Source: Litorivivens lipolytica
Lineage (GTDB): Bacteria; Pseudomonadota; Gammaproteobacteria; Pseudomonadales; Spongiibacteraceae
Assembly (NCBI RefSeq): GCF_014191715.1
Contig: NZ_JACHWY010000001.1
Coordinates: forward strand, 868,001 to 932,000
DNA length: 64,000 bases
Direction: 5' to 3'
Positions 18,608 through 27,720 of this stretch are shown one piece after another; positions within the stretch are counted from its first letter, which is position 1; the number at the start of each line of letters is the position of its first letter. A program made the position numbers and the translations under genes. The notes under the pieces were generated by a model. It saw only the letters and a program-made list of their open reading frames with translations. It did not search any database and was not told the DNA's origin.

Positions 18608-19567
18608 TCAGCCCGCTTCGTCAGCTTTTCTCAATTGGCGGGCTGGTGGCGGCGCGCCGATATGGGCTTCCTTGCGCTGCTTGGCGAGTTCAACCTGCTT
18701 CTGGCGCTCACGGAACCGCTTTTTCTGGTCGTCTGTCAGCTCGTCGAAGCAGTGCGGACAGGCAACGCCCTTCTCATAAAATTCACTCTGCTTGTCTTCG
18801 TCACTGATCGGGCGACGACAGCCGTGGCATTGATCGAAGCTACCGGCCGAAAGATCGTGCTTCACCGTCACCCGGTTATCAAACACAAAGCACTCGCCTT
18901 GCCACAAGCTCTGCTCTTCCGGCACTTCTTCGAGATACTTCAGAATGCCGCCTTCGAGATGGTAAACCTCTTCAAAGCCCTGCTGCTTCATATACGACGA
19001 CGCTTTCTCACAGCGGATACCACCGGTGCAGAACATGGCGACCTTTTTGTGTTTCCCGGGGTCGACGTTTTGGCTCACGTAGTCCGGAAACTCGCGAAAG
19101 GTTTTGGTGTGGGGATCAACCGCGCCCTTGAAGGTACCAATTTCGACCTCGTAATCATTGCGGGTATCGATCAGCAGAACCTCGGGGTCGGAGATCAGCG
19201 CGTTCCAGTCCGAGGGTTTAACATAGGTGCCAACCACATCGTTGGGATCAATCCCCTCAACGCCCATGGTGACAATCTCTTTTTTGAGTTTGACCTTCAT
19301 GCGGTAAAACGGCTGCGCGCTGTCGTAGGATTCCTTCCAGGACAAAGCGGCCATACGCTCATCGGAGCGCAGCCATGCGATTACCGCATCAATCCCTTCG
19401 CGGGAACCGGCGATGGTGCCGTTAATGCCCTCATGAGCCAGCAGCAAGGTTCCTCGAACACCGTGCCGAGTGCAAACCTCCAGCAAGGGTTCGCGCAACG
19501 CTTCAAAATCATCCAGCGTGACAAAGCGGTAGAGGGCCGCCACAACCACAGACTTGTCGTCAGACAT
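18608..19567 (-). CDS. trhO: tRNA uridine-34 hydroxylase, rhodanese family (TrhO)
   Basis: Oxygen-dependent hydroxylation of U34 in tRNA anticodons, the first step of cmo5U/mo5U formation. The 319-residue protein has the N-terminal acylphosphatase-like domain ([14 protein letters not shown]), the rhodanese domain with active-site loop [12 protein letters not shown] and a C-terminal cysteine-rich region (CHGCRRPIS...CPHC) as in YceA/TrhO. The start at 19567 is taken where the family begins. It lies 5 bases after bolA. Confidence 0.93.
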   Translation of the reverse strand: MSDDKSVVVAALYRFVTLDDFEALREPLLEVCTRHGVRGTLLLAHEGINGTIAGSREGIDAVIAWLRSDERMAALSWKESYDSAQPFYRMKVKLKKEIVTMGVEGIDPNDVVGTYVKPSDWNALISDPEVLLIDTRNDYEVEIGTFKGAVDPHTKTFREFPDYVSQNVDPGKHKKVAMFCTGGIRCEKASSYMKQQGFEEVYHLEGGILKYLEEVPEEQSLWQGECFVFDNRVTVKHDLSAGSFDQCHGCRRPISDEDKQSEFYEKGVACPHCFDELTDDQKKRFRERQKQVELAKQRKEAHIGAPPPARQLRKADEAG

Positions 19568-19572
19568 CTCGG

Positions 19573-19902
19573 TCACTGCCCCTTTCCCTCGCGCTTGCTG
19601 CCACCGAGGCAGTCCGGTGAATCCGGCGACTGTTCGGCTCTCTCCTGCCACTCCTGCGGAGAATAGGTATGCAGGGCCAGGGCGTGCACCGGACCAGCCA
19701 GCTCATCTTTCAGAACGCCATAAACGGCCTGATGGCGGGCGACTTTACGCATACCCTCAAACTGCTCGGCCACGGCAACCACCTTGAAATGGGTTTCCGA
19801 ATTGGGCGGCACCGAATGCATATGGCTTTCGTTGACCACCTGCAGGTGGCTGGGTGCCAGTGCCTGAGTGAGTTTCTGTTCGATGGTCTGTTGTACTTGC
19901 AT
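19573..19902 (-). CDS. bolA: BolA family protein
   Basis: A 109-residue BolA-fold protein; BolA acts as a morphogene/transcriptional regulator and works with monothiol glutaredoxins in Fe-S cluster handling. The signature [16 protein letters not shown] and [17 protein letters not shown] match E. coli BolA well, including the conserved histidine in the C-terminal helix region. It is immediately upstream of trhO in a two-gene leftward unit. Confidence 0.92.
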   Translation of the reverse strand: MQVQQTIEQKLTQALAPSHLQVVNESHMHSVPPNSETHFKVVAVAEQFEGMRKVARHQAVYGVLKDELAGPVHALALHTYSPQEWQERAEQSPDSPDCLGGSKREGKGQ

Positions 19903-20057
19903 GTCACGCTACAGCTCAAAAAATGGGCCCACATTATACCGGTTTGGCGCGGCTGCTGTCCTGCCCGCTGCCCTCGCCTCACATTCACCCACCGACTAAC
20001 TGAATAGTAATTCACTATCCGGGCGGATAGTGAGAAGCTTCAGATTACCCTTGTGAC

Positions 20058-20065
20058 AAGAAAAA
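20058..20065 (+). promoter_or_regulatory. Candidate Hfq/Crc (AAnAAnAA) site at the alcohol dehydrogenase start
   Basis: AAGAAAAA lies 8 bases before the ATG at 20074, in place of a normal Shine-Dalgarno sequence. This is the A-rich motif class bound by Hfq-Crc for translational repression in Pseudomonas. It gains meaning from the crcZ-like RNA found downstream of cbrB in this window. Confidence 0.35.
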
Positions 20066-20073
20066 CTGAAATC

Positions 20074-22221
20074 ATGCGACCGATCATTGGATTAGCCCTC
20101 ATAGCCTCCGTTTTACAGGCCTTCGCCGGCCCGGTATCGCCCGAACGCTTGCTCAACGCCGAAGCCGACAATGCAAATTGGCTCAGTCACGGTCGCAGCT
20201 ACCGAGAACAGCGCTACTCCCCGCTGGATCAGATCAATAGCGCTAACGCCGAACAGCTTGGGCTGGCCTGGTATTTTGAAACGGACACCCATCTAGGGCT
20301 TGAGACGACGCCACTGGTCATCGATGGCGTACTGTATTTTACCGGGGCCTGGAGCACTGCCTACGCGGTTGATGCCCGGACCGGTGCATTGCTTTGGAAA
20401 TACGACCCCGAAGTACCGAGAGAGAAAAGCATTACCGCCTGCTGTGGTGTAGTTAATCGCGGTCTGGCCGCCTGGGAAGACAAACTGTATCTGGGAACGG
20501 TTGACGGTCGCCTGATCGCCATCGATCAGGAAAGTGGAAAGCCAGTATGGAGCACCCGCACCACCGACCCGACAAAAGCCTATTCCATTACCGGCGCACC
20601 GCGCGTTGCCAAGGGCCTCGTCTTTATCGGTAACGGCGGCAGCGAATTCGGTACCCGCGGTTATGTCAGTGCCTACGACGCCAACACCGGCGAAATGCGC
20701 TGGCGCTGGCACACCATTCCCGGCAACCCGGCCGAGGGCTTTGAGAATGAGGCCATGGAGAAAGCCGCAGCAACCTGGAACGGCGAATGGTGGCAGTATG
20801 GCGGCGGCGGCACGGTGTGGGATGCCATTGTCTACGATCCGGAACTTGACCAACTTTACCTCGGTGTCGGGAACGGCGCCCCTCACAACCGACGCATCCG
20901 CAGCCCCGGTGGCGGCGACAACCTCTACCTCAGCTCCGTGGTTGCGCTTGACCCCGATACCGGCGACTACCTCTGGCACTATCAGGAAGTTCCCGCTGAC
21001 AACTGGGATTACACTGCCTCACAACAGATCACTCTGGCCGATATCACCTGGCAGGGAGAAGCGCGCAAAGTCATCGTGCACGCCCCCAAAGCGGGTTTCG
21101 TTTACCTGATCGACCGGCACGATGGCACACTGCTTTCCGCAGAGCCCTTCACCACGGTAACCTGGGCCAGCCACTACGATATGAGCACCGGTCGCCCGGT
21201 GGAGGTCGAGGGTCAGGACTACGACGGCGAACCAGCGATGGTTTATCCGTCTGCCATCGGCGGCCACAACTGGCAACCCATGGCCTACAACCCTGAATCC
21301 AAAATGCTGTACATCCCCGAGCTGGACATGGGCATGCTGTTCGATGAGATCAAGGCCCCGGACTACAAACACCTAAAGCGGCATTTCAACACTGGCTACA
21401 AACTCAGTCAGGATGCCCTGCCGCAACCGGTTACTCAGGGGATTCTGAAACATTTCCCCAAATCCCATCTGCTCGCCTGGGATGTGGAAAAAGCCGAGAT
21501 TGCCTGGAAGCTGCCCCACCCCTATATCCACAATGGCGGCGTCTTGGCTACCGGCGGCAATCTGGTCTTTCAGGGCACCTCCGACGGCCGCTTTCTGGCT
21601 GTGAGTGCAGACAAAGGGGAAATCCTCTGGTCCTTTGACGCCCAGAACAGCATTTTGCCGGGCCCTGTAACCTACACGGTCGATGGCGAGCAATATGTTG
21701 CCGTGGGCGTGGGTCGCGGCGGCGCCCTTACCATGAACACCGGCAAGAGCTACCCCACCGAAAACCCCAACAACCGCATCATGGCCTTCAAACTCCAAGG
21801 CTCGGCAACGCTGCCTCCAGCACCCGAGCCAGAACGCCCTCTACCGCCTCCGCGCACGCAGGCCAGTGAGGCTGAGATCGAGGAAGGTCGCAAGCTGTTT
21901 GATCGCTTCTGTGCGCGCTGCCACGGCGCAACGGCGGTGGGCGACGGCTCAATTCCCGATATGCGCTACCTTGCCCCCATCTGGCATGAAAACTTCGAGG
22001 CGGTGGTGTTAAACGGGCTGATGGAGCAGGCCGGCATGCCGCGCTTTGACGATGTGCTTAACGCCAAACAGGTGGCCAACATTCATGCCTACGTGATTGA
22101 ACGGGCGCACGAGGATCACGCCCTGCGCCAGCAGACTGGCTGGTGGGCGGAGCTGAAGGCCAAGGCTACGGATCTGACAACGCGGGTGATGGCCTGGTTT
22201 ATTCGTCTCACCACCAGTTGA
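20074..22221 (+). CDS. Quinohaemoprotein alcohol dehydrogenase (PQQ + cytochrome c)
   Basis: A 715-residue type II PQQ alcohol dehydrogenase. After a signal peptide ending near AFAGPV comes the PQQ propeller with vicinal cysteines Cys123-Cys124 (TACCGVVNRG), characteristic of PQQ alcohol dehydrogenases, and docking motifs such as TGALLWKYDP. The C-terminal cytochrome c domain has a CARCH haem site at Cys613-Cys616-His617 and a methionine ligand candidate in AGMPRFDD. It oxidises alcohols in the periplasm and passes electrons to the haem. A GTG at 20053 is an alternative start. Pqq biosynthesis genes are not in the window. Confidence 0.93.
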   Translation: MRPIIGLALIASVLQAFAGPVSPERLLNAEADNANWLSHGRSYREQRYSPLDQINSANAEQLGLAWYFETDTHLGLETTPLVIDGVLYFTGAWSTAYAVDARTGALLWKYDPEVPREKSITACCGVVNRGLAAWEDKLYLGTVDGRLIAIDQESGKPVWSTRTTDPTKAYSITGAPRVAKGLVFIGNGGSEFGTRGYVSAYDANTGEMRWRWHTIPGNPAEGFENEAMEKAAATWNGEWWQYGGGGTVWDAIVYDPELDQLYLGVGNGAPHNRRIRSPGGGDNLYLSSVVALDPDTGDYLWHYQEVPADNWDYTASQQITLADITWQGEARKVIVHAPKAGFVYLIDRHDGTLLSAEPFTTVTWASHYDMSTGRPVEVEGQDYDGEPAMVYPSAIGGHNWQPMAYNPESKMLYIPELDMGMLFDEIKAPDYKHLKRHFNTGYKLSQDALPQPVTQGILKHFPKSHLLAWDVEKAEIAWKLPHPYIHNGGVLATGGNLVFQGTSDGRFLAVSADKGEILWSFDAQNSILPGPVTYTVDGEQYVAVGVGRGGALTMNTGKSYPTENPNNRIMAFKLQGSATLPPAPEPERPLPPPRTQASEAEIEEGRKLFDRFCARCHGATAVGDGSIPDMRYLAPIWHENFEAVVLNGLMEQAGMPRFDDVLNAKQVANIHAYVIERAHEDHALRQQTGWWAELKAKATDLTTRVMAWFIRLTTS

Positions 22222-22336
22222 GCAAGGCCTCGCGACTTAAAAGAAGTTAATCTGAATTTCACGACCAGACGGTTGCAGACCAACTGGTCGGTTTGTACAC
22301 TGCTGCCAACCTTTCACGACTTATGGGGAGTCGTCT

Positions 22337-24904
22337 GTGCAGCAGTTGCTGTTTCGCCTGAATCATCTCTTCGAGCGCCTGCCCGGCGCCCTTCTACCCT
22401 ACCGCTGGCTGAGCCTGATCCTCTTTGTTGCAATCGCAACACTGATGATGACCGGGCTGGTTCGCCACTTTGCGGTCAACATGTCACCGGAAGTCTGGTT
22501 TGAAGATGAAGCGGGGCCGCTGGAAATCCGCAATGCCTTCAGGCGTCAGTTTGGCAGCGATGAAAGCGTGTTTATCGTCTACCGACCTCAGTCAGGCGAT
22601 GTGTTTTCGGAAGAGGCCCTGCGCACCCTCGAAAAACTGCATACCACGCTGACCCAACTAAGCGAGGGGGCCGATGCCGGAGAACTCGGGCGCATCGTCG
22701 ATATCGACAGCCTTTACAACGCCCGCTATCAGATCGCTCAAGGCGACACCCTGATCTCAAAAAAGCTTATTGGCGCTGACTTCCCTGAAACAGAGAGTGA
22801 ACGAGAACGCCGTCGCGCCATCGCCGAAAGTCAGGACAGCTTTGAGCGGATGTTCTACTCCGACGATTTTCAGTACGGGGGCATCCGGATCAAAACGGAT
22901 TTTGGTGTGGTGCCCGTTGAAAGTGAGCTGAGCGAAAGCGCCACACAAACCGACAACCTGTTAGCCGATGATGGTTTCGGCTTTGGCCTGGAAACCTCCC
23001 TGGAGGTTGATGCCAGCGCCGAGGTTGCTGAAGTCGAATTTGCCAGCGTACAGCTCGACGAGTACGCGCGTTTTATGAACGCGGTTCGAGAGATTACTCA
23101 AGACCCCGCATTTTCAGACTTCGAATTTCATTACGTGGGCAATCCCGCGACCATGGATTTCGTGATGAACGCCGTGATCGAGGCTGGCGGTTTGCTAACC
23201 GCCATGGTGGCGTTGGTCGTGATTTTGCTTTGGGTGCTATTCCGCTCTCTCAGCGCGGTAATCTGGCCCCTGCTCATCGTCTACACCTCAGCGATCTGGG
23301 CCATCGGCACCGGGGCATGGCTCGGCATGACCTACACCACCATGCTGGCATTGACCTTTATGCTGGTACTGGCCGTCGGCATTGCCAGCTGCATTCACGT
23401 ACTGAGTGCCTATACCCTATTCACCCGCGAGGGCAAGGATCACCACCGGGCGCTCGCGCTGGCCTATCGCAAAACCGGCATTCCGATTTTGTTGACCTCC
23501 GTTACCACCATGATCGGCATGCTGGCACTGACCTTGACCGACATGCCCATCATCACAACCTTCGGTATCACGTCCGCGCTGGCGGTAGGTTTTTCCTTTC
23601 TGCTGATTTTCCTGTTTTTGCCCATCTTGCTGGATATCTGGCACCCGAAAATCCAGACGGAAGGTAAATCTGAGAGCGACGGCAAAAAGCCTCTGATTGA
23701 CCTGCAACCCATGCTGGCCTGGATTGCCGACTTTACCGAACGACGTGCCAAAGCCATTGTAGTCAGCTATGTCGCCGTATTCGCCCTGCTTATTTACGGC
23801 GCCTTTGGTCTCAGCATCGACACGAATTTTTCCAAGCTCGCCCGCGAAGGTACTCCCTTGCAGAGCGCGTTAGAGCTGGTCGACAAAGACATGATGGGCG
23901 GCATGGATCTAGAGGTTTTCCTCGACTTTAATCAGGCAGATGCCCTGCAGGACCCAGCGGTACTCAAAGCCATTAACGAGCTTCAGAACCTGATCTCCGA
24001 AAAGCATCAGGGCAAGGTCATCAAAACCTTTTCGCTGGCCGATATTGTCGAAGACACGAATCAGGTAATGAATGGCGACGACCCGGCCTACCATCGTCTG
24101 CCGGACGATCCGCGCATGACCGCGCAATTATTGTATCTGTTCAACAACGCCAACCCTGACGATCGGCGCGATATGGTCAGCGACGATTACAGCAAGAGTC
24201 ATATCTCCTTCATGTTGAAAAACGGTGGCACCAACGAGTACACCCCGTTTTTCAATCAGCTGGATCGAGATATCGAACAGATTTTTGCGCCACTGCGCAG
24301 CACCTACCCGGACATGAGTCTTGAAGTCACCGGCACCTTTCACATGATGATGAACCTAATGGATCATGTGGCTTGGACACAGGTGAAGAGCTTCAGCTTT
24401 GCTCTTTTCATCATCACCCTGTTGATGATGGTAACTCTAGGCTCCTATCAAGCCGGCCTAATCTCGATGATCCCCAACTTGTTGCCTGCGGTGTTTACCT
24501 TTGGAGTGATGGGCGCTTTGGGCATTCCGCTTGACACTGACACCCTGATTGTTGCGCCTATTATTATTGGGATTGCGGTCGACGACACCATTCACTTCCT
24601 CACCCACTACCGCTACACCTGGATTGAACACGGCGATGTCGGCATTGCCGTGCGCAAGACGCTGCGCGAAGTGGGTCAGGCGGTTGCCTTTACCAGTCTG
24701 ATTCTCGGCCTCGGTTTTGGCGTACTCGGTTTTGCCGGCTACCTCGGTCTGGCCAAGCCCGGCATCTTTGGCGGCCTGGCGATTCTGGTTGCCCTGTTGT
24801 CAGATTTACTGTTCCTGCCTGCCCTGATGCACTGGCTCAAACCGGATATGGGACGGCGCAAGGTTTTGGAAAATAACGCACCTGCTCCAAGCAAACTCAC
24901 TTAA
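22337..24904 (+). CDS. RND superfamily exporter (MMPL/HAE3 type)
   Basis: An 855-residue inner-membrane transporter with two repeats, each a first helix, a large periplasmic loop and a bundle of five helices. Proton-relay-region sequences are LVLAVGIASCIHVLSAYTLF in repeat 1 and IIIGIAVDDTIHFLTHYRY in repeat 2. Proteins of this COG1033-like group export lipids or hydrophobic compounds. The start is GTG with GGGGAG 6 bases upstream. It is followed by a LolA-like periplasmic protein and an outer-membrane barrel, which suggests an inner-to-outer-membrane lipid or hydrophobic-compound route. Confidence 0.9.
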   Translation: MQQLLFRLNHLFERLPGALLPYRWLSLILFVAIATLMMTGLVRHFAVNMSPEVWFEDEAGPLEIRNAFRRQFGSDESVFIVYRPQSGDVFSEEALRTLEKLHTTLTQLSEGADAGELGRIVDIDSLYNARYQIAQGDTLISKKLIGADFPETESERERRRAIAESQDSFERMFYSDDFQYGGIRIKTDFGVVPVESELSESATQTDNLLADDGFGFGLETSLEVDASAEVAEVEFASVQLDEYARFMNAVREITQDPAFSDFEFHYVGNPATMDFVMNAVIEAGGLLTAMVALVVILLWVLFRSLSAVIWPLLIVYTSAIWAIGTGAWLGMTYTTMLALTFMLVLAVGIASCIHVLSAYTLFTREGKDHHRALALAYRKTGIPILLTSVTTMIGMLALTLTDMPIITTFGITSALAVGFSFLLIFLFLPILLDIWHPKIQTEGKSESDGKKPLIDLQPMLAWIADFTERRAKAIVVSYVAVFALLIYGAFGLSIDTNFSKLAREGTPLQSALELVDKDMMGGMDLEVFLDFNQADALQDPAVLKAINELQNLISEKHQGKVIKTFSLADIVEDTNQVMNGDDPAYHRLPDDPRMTAQLLYLFNNANPDDRRDMVSDDYSKSHISFMLKNGGTNEYTPFFNQLDRDIEQIFAPLRSTYPDMSLEVTGTFHMMMNLMDHVAWTQVKSFSFALFIITLLMMVTLGSYQAGLISMIPNLLPAVFTFGVMGALGIPLDTDTLIVAPIIIGIAVDDTIHFLTHYRYTWIEHGDVGIAVRKTLREVGQAVAFTSLILGLGFGVLGFAGYLGLAKPGIFGGLAILVALLSDLLFLPALMHWLKPDMGRRKVLENNAPAPSKLT

Positions 24905-24918
24905 AAGAGGCTGTTCGA

Positions 24919-25803
24919 ATGTTGAATACCCGAAAACTGATTGCCGCGCTGACCCTTGGTGTTGTCGCCGCAAGTGCGATGGCGAACGATGACAAGGCGC
25001 AATCTATTATGAAAAAGATGGATGCCCTGCAGCGCGAGATCGCTGACGGCAATCTTACCCGCTCCCAGCTTTCTACCTGCAAGTTCGGCCAGAAGAACAA
25101 ACAGATTACCTGTGTCGAAACGCCCCGAGTAAAAGTGCTTGAATCCGTATCAAAACAATACGGTTCGGAAAAGAAAGACAGCAAGGGTATTTCCATCTTG
25201 CTGGAACCAGCCAGTGAGCGCGGCATCGGCATGCTGACCTACAGCTACGACGACCCGGACAAAGATATGGAAACCTGGCTTTATCTGTCGGCGCTGGGCA
25301 AGGTAAAACGCATGGCCAGTGGTACCGGTGAGGATCGCGAACCGGTTTCCGTCTTTGGCTCGGAGTTCACCACCGAGGATATGGAAACTGGAACCGTTGA
25401 CGAGTACACCTACAAAATTCTGCAGGAAGGTCCGTTTGGTGGCCGCGAGGTCTGGGTCATTGAAGCGATCCCCAAACCCATCCGCGCTCCCAAAACCGAC
25501 TACAGCAAACTGCTCTACTGGGTGGACAAAGAGCGCTACACCATTCTCAAAGCCCAGACTTACGACAAGCGTGGCAAGCCCTTCAAACAGATCGCCTTTG
25601 CCGATATTCAGCAGATCGAGGGCCATTGGATCGCTCGAGATATTACGCTGATCAACCTGCAGTCGCAGCGCCTATCGAATATGAAAAGCGAAGCCATCGC
25701 GCTGAACGTTGAGGTCGAGGACGAGTTTCTGACCCAGCGTACACTGACTGACTTTGCGTACCGTGAAAAAACGCTGGAAGCCCTGCGCAAGCACTTCAAA
25801 TAA
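24919..25803 (+). CDS. LolA-like outer-membrane lipoprotein-sorting protein
   Basis: A 294-residue periplasmic protein with a signal peptide cleaved near ASAMAN. The fold is that of the LolA-like/LppX group often found next to RND exporters: a half-barrel with MLTYSYDDPDKDMETWLYLSALGKVKRMASG, GSEFTTEDME and TDYSKLLYWVDKERYTILKAQTYDKRGK. It likely shuttles a hydrophobic ligand across the periplasm. It begins 14 bases after the transporter and its stop codon overlaps the next start. Confidence 0.85.
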   Translation: MLNTRKLIAALTLGVVAASAMANDDKAQSIMKKMDALQREIADGNLTRSQLSTCKFGQKNKQITCVETPRVKVLESVSKQYGSEKKDSKGISILLEPASERGIGMLTYSYDDPDKDMETWLYLSALGKVKRMASGTGEDREPVSVFGSEFTTEDMETGTVDEYTYKILQEGPFGGREVWVIEAIPKPIRAPKTDYSKLLYWVDKERYTILKAQTYDKRGKPFKQIAFADIQQIEGHWIARDITLINLQSQRLSNMKSEAIALNVEVEDEFLTQRTLTDFAYREKTLEALRKHFK

Positions 25804-27143
25804 TGAAAACGCATCACGCCCTGCTTGCTTTGTCACTGGCTAGCTCACTAGTCATTGCACCGACCATCGCCGCTGAGGATTTTCTCAGCGGTGACGGATT
25901 TTCCTTTGACTCCTCTGAAATCGAAGTCAGTGAGCCCCACTGGACCGACGGCTTCAAGACCACACTTGAACACAGCCACACCCAGATTCCCGGTGATCCC
26001 AACCGATCGCAAAGCAGCGTTCAGCTGGTTTACGAGGGTAATCTGGCCGAGGGCTGGTACCTCAAGCTGGATACGCGCTATCGCTATTTTTATGAAGACG
26101 ACGATCTGGCCGAACGACGCGGCGGCGCCTACGGCAAAAACAAATGGCAGCGCGCGTGGCTTCAGTACAGCAAGGCCTCCTGCACCGCCACCGCTGGCCG
26201 CCAGACTCTGATCTGGGGCACCGTTGAAGGCACTTTTGTCACCGACATAGTCACCCCCTTTGATTACACGGAACAACTGCTGACCGATTACGGCAATGTG
26301 CGTTTGCCACAGGATATGCTGGTCGGCGAGTGTTTTTTGCCAGTGGGGCAATTACAGGCCTTTTACACACCGGAAGCCCGCACCGATATATTTCAGCACC
26401 ACCGTTTAAGGGTGGAGTTCGCCCCCGGCTTCCCGCCGGCGGATTTAAGTATTGAAGCCGGCGAAGAATTTGGTCTGCGCTACAAATGGCACGGCAGTAA
26501 AGTCGACCTGAGTGTGATGGCAGCACGGCTCTACGACAATACCGTCACACCCGTATACTTTGGGCCCTCAATGGACAGTACCAACAGTGGCGGCTCACCG
26601 CTGGCAGCCCTGCTGGGTCCGGCGATTCTGGCAGTAACCGGCACACCGGACTTTGGGCTACGCCCGGAATTGGCGCGTTTTGATCTGGTAGGCATGGCCA
26701 CCTCAATCGCGCTCGGTCGTTTACTTCTTAAAGCTGAAGTCGCCCACCGCGATCATCAACTTGTTGCCATCAGCGGCGAACATACCGAGCGAGTCGACGC
26801 GGCCTTTGGCTTTGAATACACCACCAGCGGCAACCACCTGTTTAATGCCGGCATCTGGGGCACTCACTACTCCAATGATTCCGTTGAAGATGATGACACC
26901 CAAATCTTCACCGTCGGCTGGCGCAAAACCTACCTCAACGACGATCTCACCATGAGCCTGTTGGGCAACTGGTCGTCCAGTCCGCGTTTCGCCGGTGCAA
27001 CTGTACTTGCGGAGTACCAGTGGAATGATTACTGGAATACCGCGCTGGCCCTGAGCGTCGCCGACCTGAGTGAATTGGAGTTTGATATTCCAATACTGCC
27101 CGCCGAAGAATCCGCCACCGTGAGTATCAAATATGAATTCTGA
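25803..27143 (+). CDS. Outer-membrane beta-barrel protein (DUF1302-like)
   Basis: A 446-residue protein with a signal peptide ending near TIAAED, alternating amphipathic strands and a C-terminal phenylalanine (SIKYEF) required for BAM-dependent insertion. The segment GRQTLIWGTVEGTFVTDIVTPFD resembles the DUF1302 group. It starts on the last base of the LolA-like gene and overlaps the TetR gene by 11 bases, so transporter, carrier, barrel and regulator form one tightly packed operon. Confidence 0.8.
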   Translation: MKTHHALLALSLASSLVIAPTIAAEDFLSGDGFSFDSSEIEVSEPHWTDGFKTTLEHSHTQIPGDPNRSQSSVQLVYEGNLAEGWYLKLDTRYRYFYEDDDLAERRGGAYGKNKWQRAWLQYSKASCTATAGRQTLIWGTVEGTFVTDIVTPFDYTEQLLTDYGNVRLPQDMLVGECFLPVGQLQAFYTPEARTDIFQHHRLRVEFAPGFPPADLSIEAGEEFGLRYKWHGSKVDLSVMAARLYDNTVTPVYFGPSMDSTNSGGSPLAALLGPAILAVTGTPDFGLRPELARFDLVGMATSIALGRLLLKAEVAHRDHQLVAISGEHTERVDAAFGFEYTTSGNHLFNAGIWGTHYSNDSVEDDDTQIFTVGWRKTYLNDDLTMSLLGNWSSSPRFAGATVLAEYQWNDYWNTALALSVADLSELEFDIPILPAEESATVSIKYEF

Positions 27144-27720
27144 TGAGCGTCGCCAGAAAATCATTGATGCCGCAATCACCGTGCTGCTCGACAAAGGTGT
27201 TGCGGCGAGCCGAATGAATGATTTTGTTGAAGCGTCTGGGCTCAGCAAGGGCGGCGTTTACCATCACTTTGACAGCAAGGAAGATCTTTTAATTGGGGTG
27301 CTAAACAGTTTTCTGGAAAACAATCTGGACCGCCTACACCTGTCGATCAATCCCAGAGAGTCTGCTTACACACAACTCAAGGATATTCTTCACAACCACG
27401 AAGAACTGATGCTGGAATTGGGAAAATACAACCAGCTCTTTCTCGATTTCTTCTCACAAGCGGCCTACCTGCCCCGCTTCCGCGAATTGATGCGGCAGCA
27501 CTATCAGCTGTTTCATGGCACGCTGACCGAGCTGGTTAGCATGGGCATTGCCTCTGGTGAATTTGAGAAAGACACCGATCCCGATGCCATCGCCTCAGGC
27601 CTGATGGGTATTTTTGACGGCATCGGGATTGCTCTGCTGATCGTCCCTGAAAAAATAGCCTTTCCCCGTTACGCCATCGACAGCGCGCTGGCCTTGGTCC
27701 GTGGAATTCGCAAGATTTAG
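27133..27720 (+). CDS. TetR/AcrR family regulator
   Basis: A 195-residue repressor-type protein. The N-terminal helix-turn-helix is typical: RRQKIIDAAITVLLDKGV, then ASGLSKGGVYHHFDSKEDLL. The C-terminal ligand domain is variable. Fourth gene of the exporter operon, so it probably senses a substrate of the RND system and controls this operon, the convergent second exporter, or both. Its end overlaps the convergent RND gene by 4 bases. Confidence 0.9.
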   Translation: MNSDERRQKIIDAAITVLLDKGVAASRMNDFVEASGLSKGGVYHHFDSKEDLLIGVLNSFLENNLDRLHLSINPRESAYTQLKDILHNHEELMLELGKYNQLFLDFFSQAAYLPRFRELMRQHYQLFHGTLTELVSMGIASGEFEKDTDPDAIASGLMGIFDGIGIALLIVPEKIAFPRYAIDSALALVRGIRKI

